From Sediminibacillus halophilus (lineage in GTDB: Bacteria; Bacillota; Bacilli; Bacillales; Amphibacillaceae), in the NCBI RefSeq assembly GCF_900103695.1, contig NZ_FNHF01000001.1, positions 620,001-684,000 of the forward strand: DNA of 64,000 bases, read 5' to 3'. Both the position numbers and the translations under genes were made by a program. Positions 26,517 to 38,672 of this stretch are shown here, in pieces (within the stretch, counting starts at the first letter, position 1; each line of letters starts with the position of its first letter). The notes under the pieces are model-generated. The model did no database searches. It was not told the DNA's origin and saw only the letters and a list, made by a program, of their open reading frames with translations.

Positions 26517-27377
26517 TTATTTCATGTTTGGATCCGGATAATCATCTGAGTTGCGCATGGCGAACAATGGTGTATTGTAAATATATGGCGGTGCTGGCGG
26601 AAGTTTTGGTTTTTTACCAAAAGGCACTGGGTGTTCTACGTAATTGAACATACCGCATCCATCCATGCTAGGTCCATGTGCCCATCGTCCTTCAGCGCTA
26701 GCGTTTCCGTTAGAGAGATTAAACAGGGTATAAGCTACTTCCTGCTTTTCCAGATTACGAGGGAACGTACTAGGCACAACGATATTTTCTTTCGATTCTA
26801 GCTCTCTTATTGCAGCAAGCCATTGATTTTGATGCATAGTATCCCTTGCAATCAACCAGGATAGCATGTCTTTCACCCCTCGGTCGTCCGTCATTTCATA
26901 TAACCGGCAAACTTGAAGTCTCCCTTGGGATTCTGCGTTTAAATTAGCCCGAAAATCAGCCAGCAGATTGCCACTGGCAATAATATAATCTGCTGTCCAA
27001 CGGTTTCCTACACTGTCTGCAGGCATTGCACCAAGACCCGATACGATTGCATGCTGTGGATTTGTTCCTCCGAGTATGGCAGCAACAACTGGGTTCTGAA
27101 CAGCTTCATCCAGTTCCACATCAGGAGCTCCATCCAGGAGTCTGGCTATCATGGTGGCCAACATTTCAATATGTGCTAGTTCCTCGGTCCCGGTATCCAT
27201 TAATAAATCACGATATTTACCGTCTCCTCTGGTGTTCCAACCTTGAAATAAATATTGCAAGGCCACGGAAATTTCACCAAACTGTCCCCCTAATACTTCT
27301 TGCAGTTTTTTCGCATAAACGGGATCCGGACAGTCAGGCTTAGAACGATATTGCAGTTCGCTTACGTGATAGAACAA
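26517..27377 (-). CDS. Manganese catalase
   Basis: 286 residues. It breaks down hydrogen peroxide with a di-manganese centre in a ferritin-like four-helix bundle. The metal-binding pattern is seen in LQEVLGGQFGEISVALQYLFQGW (Glu) and TEELAHIEMLATMIARLL (E-x-x-H), with the second pair in the later AESQGRLQVCRLYEMTDD region. I choose TTG 27377 (protein starting FYHVSELQY like other family members) over GTG 27386, because AAGGAAGTGG is spaced for the TTG. The C-terminus is rich in Pro (FGKKPKLPPAPPY). It may be a spore-coat-type or vegetative catalase. Confidence 0.92.
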   Translation of the reverse strand: MFYHVSELQYRSKPDCPDPVYAKKLQEVLGGQFGEISVALQYLFQGWNTRGDGKYRDLLMDTGTEELAHIEMLATMIARLLDGAPDVELDEAVQNPVVAAILGGTNPQHAIVSGLGAMPADSVGNRWTADYIIASGNLLADFRANLNAESQGRLQVCRLYEMTDDRGVKDMLSWLIARDTMHQNQWLAAIRELESKENIVVPSTFPRNLEKQEVAYTLFNLSNGNASAEGRWAHGPSMDGCGMFNYVEHPVPFGKKPKLPPAPPYIYNTPLFAMRNSDDYPDPNMK

Positions 27378-27597
27378 TTTATCCACTTCCTTAATGTTAA
27401 GTTTTGTTAGGTTATTGCCCCTCCTTTATTAGGTATTCATCACGTAATAAAAAGGTGAAGGGGAAGCAAAGGTTTTTTCATGAGAAATATATATCGAAGG
27501 CTCTTTTACAACAGCCGTTTCTAATTCTTGTATGCTAAACCCACCTTCAAAATATATAGATATGTATTACAATAGTGTAGTAGATAGGGGGAGAAAA

Positions 27598-28122
27598 ATG
27601 ATAGAATTAGATTATTTCACTGCCGACGATTTTGACTCATTAATCAGCTGGATAACCTCTCCGGAATTGACGATGCAATGGAGTGGTCCAGCTTTCACTT
27701 ACCCACTGACCCGCGGTCAGTTGTCAGCTTATATTGAGGCTGCCAACCAGGATGGAGCTAAGACGTATGCTTTTAAGGCCGTCGACACCGACAGCGGCCA
27801 GGTAGTGGGGCATATATCACTTGGCCGGATCGATTACGTCCATAAAACAGGCAGAATCGGAAAAGTAATGGTAACCGAACAGGCAAGGGGAAAGAAGGTT
27901 GCCGGAAGGATGTTGGAGCAAATTTTAGAGCTTGCATTTCATAAACTCGGTTTGAACAGGGTAAGTCTTGGTGTGTTTGACTTTAATACTCCTGCTATAA
28001 AAGCTTATGAGAAAGCAGGATTCACAAACGAGGGATTAATCAGAGAAGTCCGAAAAGTTAAGAACGAATTTTGGAGCTATTACGAAATGAGTATGCTTAA
28101 GAGAGAGTGGGAGGAAAAATAA
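27598..28122 (+). CDS. GNAT family N-acetyltransferase
   Basis: 174 residues from ATG 27598, which follows AGGGGGAGAAAA; the frame extends to 27532 with no better signal. Motif A is VTEQARGKKVAGRMLEQIL and the rest fits RimJ/RimL-like enzymes (LGLNRVSLGVFDFNTPAIKAYEKAGF). The substrate is unknown. A TTGTATGCTAAAC stretch upstream may be part of the promoter. It is convergent with the DUF6884 gene. Confidence 0.82.
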   Translation: MIELDYFTADDFDSLISWITSPELTMQWSGPAFTYPLTRGQLSAYIEAANQDGAKTYAFKAVDTDSGQVVGHISLGRIDYVHKTGRIGKVMVTEQARGKKVAGRMLEQILELAFHKLGLNRVSLGVFDFNTPAIKAYEKAGFTNEGLIREVRKVKNEFWSYYEMSMLKREWEEK

Positions 28123-28159
28123 ATTAAATCCATTCGTTATAGATAGCGCTTGACCGTCA

Positions 28160-28624
28160 TTATACCGAATGGATTGGTGTATCATTAGCGACTGCTGTTT
28201 TTAAGCGCTGCTGCATATGCCCAATTCCTTTGCAGCCTTCCAGTGGATAAACTATCTCTGGATTCGGTAAAGAAAAAGCAGCAGATATAAACGGCTTGTA
28301 CTTTCTTCCGGTAAGAACAACAATGCGAGGAAAAACATCAAGGTGCTTGTTTTTTACCTGGTTTGCCAAGAAGTCACCGGTAACGATTTGATTACTTTTC
28401 TGATTGAATGTGACATCATAGTTTTCCGGTACAATATCCTTCGGAAGCAGGAATCCGTGTTTCGCAGACAAAACAACCCAATCCAGCTTAAAATGGTCGG
28501 CATACGTTTCACACAAATGATGGAACGTACCGATATATGCTTCTCTTGCCGATACAGGACCTACATCAGCCTGTTTATCCCAAATTTTTTTCTTACCGCA
28601 AGGTATAATACATAACGATTTCAT
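28160..28624 (-). CDS. DUF6884 family protein
   Basis: 154 residues, soluble. It begins MKSLCIIPCGKKKIWDKQ, and the phrases CGKKKIWD, SAKHGFLLP and VVLTGRKYKPF belong to the DUF6884 family, a nucleotide-metabolism-like fold found in phages and chromosomes. The function is unknown. AAGGAGGGAAAAGTAA before the ATG is a strong ribosome binding site. It is monocistronic. Confidence 0.78.
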   Translation of the reverse strand: MKSLCIIPCGKKKIWDKQADVGPVSAREAYIGTFHHLCETYADHFKLDWVVLSAKHGFLLPKDIVPENYDVTFNQKSNQIVTGDFLANQVKNKHLDVFPRIVVLTGRKYKPFISAAFSLPNPEIVYPLEGCKGIGHMQQRLKTAVANDTPIHSV

Positions 28625-28664
28625 TTACTTTTCCCTCCTTGTTTATCCTGCTATGGCCAAATCA

Positions 28665-28697
28665 AAAAAAGGCAAACCATTAAGGTTTGCCTTTTTT
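28665..28697 (-). terminator. Rho-independent terminator of csp
   Basis: AAAAAAGGCAAACC pairs perfectly with GGTTTGCCTTTTTT around a 5-nt loop. It begins 14 bp after the cold-shock gene stop and reads with a T tract on that strand. Confidence 0.88.
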
Positions 28698-28710
28698 ATC
28701 ATCAGCTAAA

Positions 28711-28911
28711 TTAGTTTTTTACAACGTTAGCTGCTTGTGGTCCACGGTTTCCTTCTTCAACATCAAAAGTCACTTCTTGACCTTCTTCAAGTGTTTTGAA
28801 ACCTTCTTCTTGAATAGCAGAGAAATGAACGAATACATCGTCTTGTCCTTCTACTTCGATAAAACCGAAACCTTTGTCTGCGTTAAACCATTTTACTTTT
28901 CCTTGTGCCAT
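28711..28911 (-). CDS. Cold shock protein (CspB/CspD type)
   Basis: 66 residues. It binds single-stranded RNA and DNA and keeps mRNA open at low temperature. The RNP1 motif KGFGFIEV and RNP2 motif VFVHFSAI are both present, with the standard start [17 protein letters not shown] and ending [26 protein letters not shown] lies before the ATG at 28911; an extended frame to 28944 is ignored. Monocistronic, with a strong terminator. Confidence 0.96.
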   Translation of the reverse strand: MAQGKVKWFNADKGFGFIEVEGQDDVFVHFSAIQEEGFKTLEEGQEVTFDVEEGNRGPQAANVVKN

Positions 28912-29177
28912 GAAACATTTCCTCCTTGTGTGGATCTTCCACACACATGTATTACTATTCTTGCTCTTACCTCAACATAAAATGTTGGCGTTTCAATTAC
29001 TTGAAGCGGTCACGAACAAAATAGCTAATATTATAATAACAAATCCGTTAGACATTTCCAAGTCTTTTAACTATCTTTGGTAAATTTTTTTGACGCTTAC
29101 ATTCGACAAAATGTCTGTGCGTCCTTTAGTGGAATAAGTAATTATTTGGAATTAATGGAGGAGGAAGATGAAGAGTT

Positions 29178-29410
29178 ATGCCAAATCAAACACACCAATT
29201 AATTCACCATGAATTTTTATTTACTAGCTCAGATAAAGTATCAAAACCGCTAACAGAAGAACGAATTTACGAAGCACCCTCTTTTTGTCCCAAGGTTGGC
29301 AGTCGGGTATCACAATTGAAAAGATCTACAATCAGTTTGCCGAGTTGCCTGATATAGGTCGGCAGCATGGAGAATTATCTTAACAGGACAATTAGAGACT
29401 TAACCGGCCT
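29178..29410 (+). pseudogene. Degraded short coding remnant
   Basis: An 870-bp gap precedes ilvE. ATG 29178 opens a 59-codon frame (MPNQTHQLIHHEFLF...), 10 nt after GGAGGAGGAAG. A second frame through 29265-29381 gives LFLSQGWQSGITIEKIYNQF and ends soon after, as if a frameshift split one small gene. I do not recognise either part. It is probably a decayed gene; nothing else coding was found between 28945 and 29583. Confidence 0.3.
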
Positions 29411-29583
29411 CATTTAGCTATGTTTTAATTTGGCTGCGTTCTTTTCTTTTTTTGTATTTGGAACAGTTTACCCCTTCTCTATTCTATAATCACACTCCGC
29501 ATAGCTTGTCACACAGATGGAACAATTCTACATAAAAATTTCAAAAAAAGTTATGTTTGTAAGATATATTGACAAACAAGCAT

Positions 29584-29597
29584 TGTAAGCGCTTACT
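29584..29597. promoter_or_regulatory. CcpA cre site
   Basis: TGTAAGCGCTTACT contains a perfect 12-bp palindrome (GTAAGCGCTTAC) and matches the catabolite-responsive element. Its centre is about 90 bp upstream of the likely transcription start, the position at which CcpA activates ilv-leu in Bacillus relatives. Seen directly; the regulatory effect is inferred. Confidence 0.75.
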
Positions 29598-29630
29598 AGT
29601 TTTCTGATTTATCTAAACTATCAGAAAACT
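29598..29630. promoter_or_regulatory. CodY-type operator (inverted repeat)
   Basis: AGTTTTCTGA and TCAGAAAACT form a perfect 10-bp inverted repeat with a 13-nt spacer. The right half lies in AACTATCAGAAAACT (29616-29630), which differs from the CodY motif AATTTTCWGAAAATT at three positions. CodY represses branched-chain amino acid genes when isoleucine and GTP are high, so the location is apt. Confidence 0.65.
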
Positions 29631-29643
29631 TATGTTTTACCTG

Positions 29644-29672
29644 TTGACCTCCCCTGTAAATGGTTGTATTAT
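29644..29672 (+). promoter_or_regulatory. Sigma-A promoter of ilvE / ilv-leu
   Basis: TTGACC (29644-29649), 17-nt spacer, TATTAT (29667-29672): a good vegetative promoter directly downstream of the CodY-like and cre sites and about 165 bp before the ilvE start. Confidence 0.7.
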
Positions 29673-29840
29673 TGTCGTCAATCCTAATAATTACGAATGA
29701 AAATGAAGCAATACAAAAACTTTCACTGCCGGGATTGAACTACTTTTTTTGAATGGCAAGGACAGCGGTCCACTCCCTCACCGGCTACGGTAAATAGGAT
29801 AACTTAATTTAACATTTTGACAAGAAAGGAGTGGTTGAGT

Positions 29841-30749
29841 ATGAGTAGTCAATGGATATTTCTAAGTGGCCAATTCGTAAAAAAAGAAGAAGCAGTTGTT
29901 TCAGTCTATGACCATGGATTTCTATACGGAGACGGGGTATTTGAAGGAATCCGGGCTTATGACGGGAATATCTTCAAACTTGAGGAACATCTGCAAAGGC
30001 TTTATGAATCTGCCCGTTCCATCCTGTTGGAAGTACCATACACCAAGGAGGAGCTGACCCAGATTATTGTTGAAACGATCCGTAAAAACCAGTTGGAAGA
30101 TGCTTATATCCGTGTGGTTGTTTCTCGAGGTTCCGGGAATCTGGGCTTAGATCCATCAAACTGCTCACAGCCGCGGCTGGTAGTAATCGCGGAAGCTCTC
30201 GCTCTTTTTCCAAAAGAACTCTACGAGCGCGGCCTTCGAGTCGGCTCTGTTGCCAGCCGTAGAAACCGGCCAGATGTACTCAATCCCCAAATTAAGTCAC
30301 TAAATTATTTAAACAATATTCTTGTGAAGCTGGAAGCGAACCAGGCAGGTGTCGATGAAGCGCTTATGCTTAATGATCAGGGTTATGTGACAGAAGGTTC
30401 CGCAGACAATGTTTTCATCATCAAAAACGGAACCATCTTCACCCCTCCTGTCTATCTTGGAGCCTTGGAAGGAATTACCCGCAATGCCATCATTGATTTG
30501 GCGAAGGAAGCTGGATATACAGTCAAGGAAACGCCTTTCACCAGACATGATGTCTATGTAGCGGATGAAGTATTTTTAACCGGTACTGCTGTGGAGGTCA
30601 TTGCTGTCGTTGAAGTAGATGGCAGGAAAATCGACGACGGCAGGCCAGGAAAAATTACTAATCAGTTGTTAAAGGAATTCCGGAAAGTTGTCGCTAATGA
30701 CGGCGTTAAGTGTTACCCTGACCTAAACAATAAAGCAGTAGTAAGTTAA
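29841..30749 (+). CDS. ilvE: Branched-chain amino acid aminotransferase
   Basis: 302 residues from ATG 29841, after AAGGAGTGGTTGAGT (frame to 29817 disregarded). A class IV PLP aminotransferase that makes the last step to leucine, isoleucine and valine. The PLP-binding Lys is in NPQIKSLNYLNN (about residue 152), preceded by the fold signatures DHGFLYGDGVFEGIR and RGSGNLGLDPSNC; TEGSADNVFII and EVFLTGTAVEV are also typical. It comes before the T-box, unlike the layout I know from Bacillus subtilis, so it is subject to the cre/CodY promoter but not the T-box. Confidence 0.94.
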   Translation: MSSQWIFLSGQFVKKEEAVVSVYDHGFLYGDGVFEGIRAYDGNIFKLEEHLQRLYESARSILLEVPYTKEELTQIIVETIRKNQLEDAYIRVVVSRGSGNLGLDPSNCSQPRLVVIAEALALFPKELYERGLRVGSVASRRNRPDVLNPQIKSLNYLNNILVKLEANQAGVDEALMLNDQGYVTEGSADNVFIIKNGTIFTPPVYLGALEGITRNAIIDLAKEAGYTVKETPFTRHDVYVADEVFLTGTAVEVIAVVEVDGRKIDDGRPGKITNQLLKEFRKVVANDGVKCYPDLNNKAVVS

Positions 30750-30769
30750 GGTGCATCGCCTACAATAAA

Positions 30770-31084
30770 ATAGTTAAATCGATGACGGGAACAAAGGAAT
30801 AAGATCCTGTATTCACAGAGAGCCGGGGTTGCTGGAAGCCCGGAAATACACCTTATTCTGACATCGTCCCTGAGTGTCGGGCTGAACGGTTATACTTAGT
30901 AGACCTGATCAGGCAGAATCCAAACTGCCTGTTACCAATGAAGCAATGAATCCATATTCCTTGCTTCCCGAGGCAGTCTTCGCGAGAAGGCTGTAAAAAC
31001 AGGGTGGTACCGTGAAAAGACTTTTTCTCCCCTGATATTCTGCACATACGCAGTCTGTCAGCGGAAGAAAAAGTCTTTTTTTTT
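30770..31084 (+). promoter_or_regulatory. T-box leader, probably leucine-specific
   Basis: A T-box riboswitch. Stem I (starting at about 30781) has the AGAGAG and GCTGGAAG distal-loop elements; the T-box sequence AGGGTGGTACCG is at 31001-31012, and the terminator pairs AAAAGACTTTTTCT (31015-31028) with AGAAAAAGTCTTTT (31066-31079), then T to 31084. CTG at 30858-30860 lies at the expected specifier place before an A; CUG is Leu. The TGGT implies discriminator A, as in tRNA-Leu. It controls ilvB onward. Confidence 0.9.
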
Positions 31085-31171
31085 AAAAGAAAAATCAGTC
31101 TGTTACTGATAGTGAAATGTATTTTATTTTCAAAGTTCCCAAAATTCGAACAATATAGGAGGGATTACTAG

Positions 31172-32893
31172 GTGAAGGTACAAACAAAACCGGGGACTGC
31201 CCCCCGTATCGAAACAAAAACAGGAGCAGATTTGCTTGTTGAATCACTGATTAAACAAAAGGTGGATATCTTATTCGGTTATCCAGGAGGAGCTGTTCTT
31301 CCGATTTATGATGCCATCTACAGAGCGAGAGAATCGTTCACCCATATTCTCACCCGGCACGAACAAGGTGCTATCCATGCTGCCGAAGGATATGCCCGAG
31401 TATCGGGGAAACCAGGGGTTGTCATCGCCACATCTGGTCCAGGTGCGACAAATCTTGTTACCGGCATTGCTGACGCTATGATTGATTCCTTGCCTCTAGT
31501 CGTATTCACAGGGCAAGTGGCCCGTGGTGTAATTGGAACTGATGCATTTCAAGAGGCAGATGTCATGGGAATTACAACGCCTATCACCAAACATAACTAT
31601 CAAGTTCAACATGTCAGTGACCTGCCTAGGATTGTCAGGGAGGCCTTCCATATCGCCAGTACAGGAAGACCTGGTCCTGTGGTGGTCGATATTCCAAAAG
31701 ATATATCTGCTAATCCTTGTGAAGATGAATACGATGATAATTTTCACTTGCCTGGCTACCAACCGAACATCAAGCCGAATCCCTTGCAGTTAAAAAAACT
31801 GGCAAACGCTTTGGAAACTGCCAAGAGGCCCGTTATTTTGGCTGGCGCCGGCGTCATGTTCGGCAGTGCATCAGAAGAGTTGCGAAAATTTGCCGAAAAG
31901 CACTCTCTTCCAGTTGCCACTACCCTGCTTGGTCTTGGCAGTTTTCCTGGCGCCCATCCACTTGCTTTAGGAATGGCAGGGATGCATGGTACGTTCACAG
32001 CTAACAGAGCGCTTTATGAGTGTGATTTGCTGATTAACATCGGCGCTCGCTTTGATGATCGTTTGACTGGAAATTTGGAACATTTTGCCCCTAAGGCAAC
32101 GGTTGCACACATCGATATAGATCCGGCGGAAATAGGCAAAAACGTAACAACCCATATACCAGTCGTTTCTGATTCGAAAGCTGCCTTACAATCGCTATTC
32201 TATCATGCTGAATTCACCTCAGATCATGACGATTGGCTTCAGCATCTTTCTGATTATCAAAAAGAAAATCCGCTTTGGTATAAAAACCCGGCAAAAGAAA
32301 TGGTTCCGCAATGGTTGATTGAAGCTGTCCACAACATTACCAATGGCAATGCCATTGTCACGACAGATGTCGGGCAGCATCAAATGTGGGCGGCACAATA
32401 TTATGCATTTGAAGAACCTGACAGATGGGTGACCTCCGGCGGATTGGGAACTATGGGATTCGGGTTTCCCGCAGCAATCGGTGCCCAGCTGGCAAAGCCG
32501 GAAGAAACGGTCATCGCCTTTGTGGGAGACGGTGGATTTCAAATGACTCTCCAGGAGCTTTCCGTTCTACAAGAACGGCAGTTGCCTGTAAAGGTAATCA
32601 TTGTTAACAATGGTGCTCTCGGGATGGTAAGGCAATGGCAGGAAACCTTTTATGAAGAGCGCTATTCAGAATCACTGCTCCAAATACAACCGGACTTTGT
32701 AAAACTGGCCGACAGTTACGGCATTCAAGGTTACCGGATTGATACGCAGGAAGAATTCATTGACTTGCTTCCGGAGGTATTTTCGTACAACGGACCTGTC
32801 GTCCTTGATTGCCGTGTACTCCGGCAAGAGAATGTCTATCCGATGATAGCGCCGGGCAAAGGACTTCATCAAATGATCGGGGTGAAACCATGA
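31172..32893 (+). CDS. ilvB: Acetolactate synthase large subunit
   Basis: 573 residues. A thiamine-diphosphate enzyme that condenses pyruvate (and 2-oxobutyrate), the first common step of valine, leucine and isoleucine synthesis. The domain order is PYR ([18 protein letters not shown]), central ([13 protein letters not shown]) and the ThDP/metal motif [29 protein letters not shown]. The start is GTG 31172 with AGGAGGGATTACTAG upstream. It overlaps ilvN by 4 nt and follows the T-box. Confidence 0.96.
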   Translation: MKVQTKPGTAPRIETKTGADLLVESLIKQKVDILFGYPGGAVLPIYDAIYRARESFTHILTRHEQGAIHAAEGYARVSGKPGVVIATSGPGATNLVTGIADAMIDSLPLVVFTGQVARGVIGTDAFQEADVMGITTPITKHNYQVQHVSDLPRIVREAFHIASTGRPGPVVVDIPKDISANPCEDEYDDNFHLPGYQPNIKPNPLQLKKLANALETAKRPVILAGAGVMFGSASEELRKFAEKHSLPVATTLLGLGSFPGAHPLALGMAGMHGTFTANRALYECDLLINIGARFDDRLTGNLEHFAPKATVAHIDIDPAEIGKNVTTHIPVVSDSKAALQSLFYHAEFTSDHDDWLQHLSDYQKENPLWYKNPAKEMVPQWLIEAVHNITNGNAIVTTDVGQHQMWAAQYYAFEEPDRWVTSGGLGTMGFGFPAAIGAQLAKPEETVIAFVGDGGFQMTLQELSVLQERQLPVKVIIVNNGALGMVRQWQETFYEERYSESLLQIQPDFVKLADSYGIQGYRIDTQEEFIDLLPEVFSYNGPVVLDCRVLRQENVYPMIAPGKGLHQMIGVKP

Positions 32894-33414
32894 GACGGAT
32901 CATAACTGCTACCGTACAAAATCGCAGCGGCGTACTTAACCGGATTACCGGTTTATTGCAAAAACGCCAGTTTAATATTGAAAGTATTTCAGTCGGAAGA
33001 ACAGAAACAGAAAGTATTTCAAAAATGACCTTGGTGGTAGAAGTGGAAGATAATCAAAAATTGGAGCAACTCACGAAACAGTTAAACAAACAAATCGATG
33101 TCCTCAAGGTCACAGATATAACAGATAAAGCAATTGTGGCCCGTGAGCTGGCCTTGATAAAAGTTGTTTCCGCCGGCCAGCTGCGCAACGAACTTCAAGG
33201 AATTATCGAGCCATTCCGCGCTTCGATCATCGATGTTTCAAAAGACAGTTTGTCCATTCAGGTCACTGGCAAACCAGAAAAGATAGAAGCTTTGATTGAA
33301 CTTCTCCGCCCCTATGGAATCAAAGAATTGGCGCGGACAGGAATGACAGCTTTTTTACGGGGACACCAACCGCAGTCAGCGGAACTCCCCTCCTACTCTT
33401 TATTAAATAGATAA
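32890..33414 (+). CDS. ilvN: Acetolactate synthase small (regulatory) subunit
   Basis: 174 residues with an N-terminal ACT domain ([20 protein letters not shown] followed by [12 protein letters not shown]) that gives feedback control by valine, and a C-terminal part (ELRGIIEPF-like, [16 protein letters not shown]). The ATG at 32890 overlaps the ilvB stop (ATGA). This is the regulatory partner of IlvB; the symbol ilvH is an alternative name. An extended frame to 32809 is not used. Confidence 0.94.
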   Translation: MRRIITATVQNRSGVLNRITGLLQKRQFNIESISVGRTETESISKMTLVVEVEDNQKLEQLTKQLNKQIDVLKVTDITDKAIVARELALIKVVSAGQLRNELQGIIEPFRASIIDVSKDSLSIQVTGKPEKIEALIELLRPYGIKELARTGMTAFLRGHQPQSAELPSYSLLNR

Positions 33415-33456
33415 ACGTTGGTAAAGCCAATTTTTATAAAACAAATATGGAAATGA

Positions 33457-36037
<2,581 letters not shown>

Positions 36038-36092
36038 GCTAATCCAGGAAAAAATTGGAGTTTTAAGAAAATCTTGAACAGGAGGATCCACA

Positions 36093-37199
36093 ATGAAAAA
36101 ACATATTGTCCTGCTTCCTGGTGACGGAATCGGAAAAGAGGTCATCCAATCCGCCAAGGATGTTCTCGAGGCCGTTGCAGCAGAATTTGACCATAGCTTT
36201 ACGTTTGAGACACAGGACATTGGAGGCTGCGCAATTGATTTGCACGGCACTCCCCTTCCGGAGTCTACAGTAAATGCATGCACACAGGCAGATGCTGTAC
36301 TGCTCGGAGCGGTTGGCGGACCAAAATGGGACCGTCTCCCCTCCCACCTTCGCCCAGAGAAAGGTTTACTTGGGATTCGAAAAGCGCTCAATCTGTTCGC
36401 AAATCTCCGTCCGGTAAAAGCCTATCCTCACCTGTTGCATGCCTCACCGCTCAAGGAGGCAGTAGTCAGCGGCAGTGATTTACTGATCGTAAGAGAACTT
36501 ATCGGTGGTTTATACTTCGGTACACCTAGCGAACGCAGTGTTGATGGCCAATCGGTTGTTGACACACTAGCCTATACCAAACAAGAAATCGAACAAATTG
36601 TCGATAAAGCTTTTCAAAGTGCGCAGTTACGTAAAGGACATCTTACTTCTGTTGATAAGGCAAACGTTTTGGAGTCCAGCAAACTTTGGCGGGAAACAGT
36701 AGAGGAAAAACAAGCACAGTATCCGGACGTAACGGTCGAGCACATGCTTGTGGATGCCGCCGCAATGAAGCTTGTTACAAACCCGAATTCTTTCGATGTG
36801 ATTGTAACGGAAAATATGTTTGGCGACATTTTAAGTGATGAAGCATCTGTCTTAACCGGTTCGCTGGGTATGCTTCCGTCGGCCTCGTTAAACCAAGCCA
36901 GTGTCGGCCTTTATGAGCCTGTCCATGGCTCAGCCCCTGATATTGCCGGTAAAGGGATAGCCAATCCTTTAGCTATGATTTTGTCAACTGCACTGATGTT
37001 GAGGCATTCATTTCAACTGGAAAAGGAAGCCCGAACAATTGAAACAGCAGTCCAGGCAGTACTCGATGATGGCTACCATACTGCCGATTTACAAATAGAA
37101 AACGGCCACAAGGTCGGTACGGAACAAATGACAAAAATGATTGTGGAATTGATAAAGTCCCAAAGCGCTACTGTCAGTATCCTTAATTGTTATGCATAA
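36093..37199 (+). CDS. leuB: 3-isopropylmalate dehydrogenase
   Basis: 368 residues. It oxidatively decarboxylates 3-isopropylmalate with NAD+. Recognised by LLPGDGIGKEVIQ at the start, LRPEKGLLGIRKALNLFANLR (substrate-binding Arg residues), VTENMFGDILSDEASVLTGS and PVHGSAPDIAGKGIANP. AGGAGGATCCACA precedes the ATG. Confidence 0.96.
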   Translation: MKKHIVLLPGDGIGKEVIQSAKDVLEAVAAEFDHSFTFETQDIGGCAIDLHGTPLPESTVNACTQADAVLLGAVGGPKWDRLPSHLRPEKGLLGIRKALNLFANLRPVKAYPHLLHASPLKEAVVSGSDLLIVRELIGGLYFGTPSERSVDGQSVVDTLAYTKQEIEQIVDKAFQSAQLRKGHLTSVDKANVLESSKLWRETVEEKQAQYPDVTVEHMLVDAAAMKLVTNPNSFDVIVTENMFGDILSDEASVLTGSLGMLPSASLNQASVGLYEPVHGSAPDIAGKGIANPLAMILSTALMLRHSFQLEKEARTIETAVQAVLDDGYHTADLQIENGHKVGTEQMTKMIVELIKSQSATVSILNCYA

Positions 37200-37235
37200 A
37201 CAATGACTAAATCTTGATTGCAGGGAGTTGATAAA

Positions 37236-38660
37236 ATGAGCAAACCAAAAACGATTATTGAGAAAATTTGGGAGCGGCATGTCGTTCATCAAGAACAGGA
37301 TAAACCTGACTTACTTTATATTGACTTGCACTTGGTTCATGAGGTCACCTCTCCCCAAGCTTTCGAAGGACTGCGCATGAAAAATCGGAGCGTGCGCAGA
37401 CCTGAGCTTACCTATGCGACAATGGACCATAATGTTCCCACGAAACACCGGAATATTGTCAAAGATGCCATTTCCAAAAAACAAATGGAAACCTTGAAAG
37501 AAAATTGCAGCCAGTTCGGAATTTCCCTTGCAGATATCGACCATCCCGATCAGGGTATCGTTCATGTTATCGGACCAGAACTAGGTTTGACACAGCCTGG
37601 AAAAACAATCGTCTGCGGTGATAGTCATACCTCGACACACGGCGCCTTCGGGGCTCTGGCTTTTGGAATCGGTACGAGTGAGGTCGAGCATGTACTGGCA
37701 ACACAAACGTTATGGCAAGCACCACCAAAAAGCTTGAACGTCCAGGTGAACGGCAAGCTTGGAAAAGGAGTCACCTCCAAGGACTTGATTTTGGCAATCA
37801 TCGCCAAATACGGTGTTCGCTTTGGTACTGGGTATGTCATCGAATATACCGGAGAAGCCATCCGTGACCTGACAATGGAAGAGCGCATGACTGTATGTAA
37901 CATGTCAATTGAAGCAGGTGCTCGAGCAGGGTTGATCAGTCCGGATGATATAACGGTCGAATATTTACAGGGACGACGCCATGTTCCCCAAGAGCCGGAA
38001 GAATACGAGGCAATCTCCAGGGAGTGGAAAGCACTGGCAACTGATCCAGGGGCTGTCTATGATGCCACTGTTACAATCGATGCAGAAGAAATTGAACCGC
38101 AGGTCTCCTGGGGAACGAACCCAGGTATGTGCATACCTGTAAGTGCCAACGTTCCCGATCCATCCCGTGCCGAGACTGCCAGCAAAAAAGAAGAAATCGA
38201 ACGTGCGTTAGAATATATGGGGCTTCAGCCCGGACAACCGATAGACGAGGTACCGATTGAACACGTATTTATCGGCTCCTGCACCAATTCCCGATTAAGT
38301 GACTTGCGGAGGGCTGCTGAGGTCGTCAGAAGCAAAAAGGTACACCGAAATGTGCAGGCAATCGTCGTTCCTGGCTCATTCAGTGTCAAAACTGCTGCCG
38401 AGGCGGAAGGATTGGATGTTATTTTTACACAGGCGGGTTTTGAATGGCGCGACGCAGGGTGTAGCATGTGTCTTGCCATGAATGATGATATTGTGCCGCC
38501 TGGAGAACGCTGTGCTTCCACCTCCAATCGCAACTTCGAAGGCCGGCAGGGTAATGGAGCACGGACACACCTTGTCAGTCCTGAAATGGCTGCAGCAGCT
38601 GCGATTGAAGGCCACTTTGTCGACGTTCGAAAATTTACCGAAGCAACATTGCAATCGTAA
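37236..38660 (+). CDS. leuC: 3-isopropylmalate dehydratase large subunit
   Basis: 474 residues from ATG 37236, after AGGGAGTTGATAAA; the frame to 37218 is ignored. It isomerises 2- to 3-isopropylmalate with a [4Fe-4S] cluster. The cluster cysteines lie in [15 protein letters not shown] and [10 protein letters not shown], and [20 protein letters not shown] is the family hallmark. It pairs with LeuD, whose gene follows 12 nt downstream. Confidence 0.97.
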   Translation: MSKPKTIIEKIWERHVVHQEQDKPDLLYIDLHLVHEVTSPQAFEGLRMKNRSVRRPELTYATMDHNVPTKHRNIVKDAISKKQMETLKENCSQFGISLADIDHPDQGIVHVIGPELGLTQPGKTIVCGDSHTSTHGAFGALAFGIGTSEVEHVLATQTLWQAPPKSLNVQVNGKLGKGVTSKDLILAIIAKYGVRFGTGYVIEYTGEAIRDLTMEERMTVCNMSIEAGARAGLISPDDITVEYLQGRRHVPQEPEEYEAISREWKALATDPGAVYDATVTIDAEEIEPQVSWGTNPGMCIPVSANVPDPSRAETASKKEEIERALEYMGLQPGQPIDEVPIEHVFIGSCTNSRLSDLRRAAEVVRSKKVHRNVQAIVVPGSFSVKTAAEAEGLDVIFTQAGFEWRDAGCSMCLAMNDDIVPPGERCASTSNRNFEGRQGNGARTHLVSPEMAAAAAIEGHFVDVRKFTEATLQS

Positions 38661-38672
38661 GGGGTGAAAAAT

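Noticed and set aside
29200-29260. A second UGA-containing selenoprotein frame
   Set aside because: The TGA follows a 14-codon frame with more stops right after it and has no Cys-like motif context.
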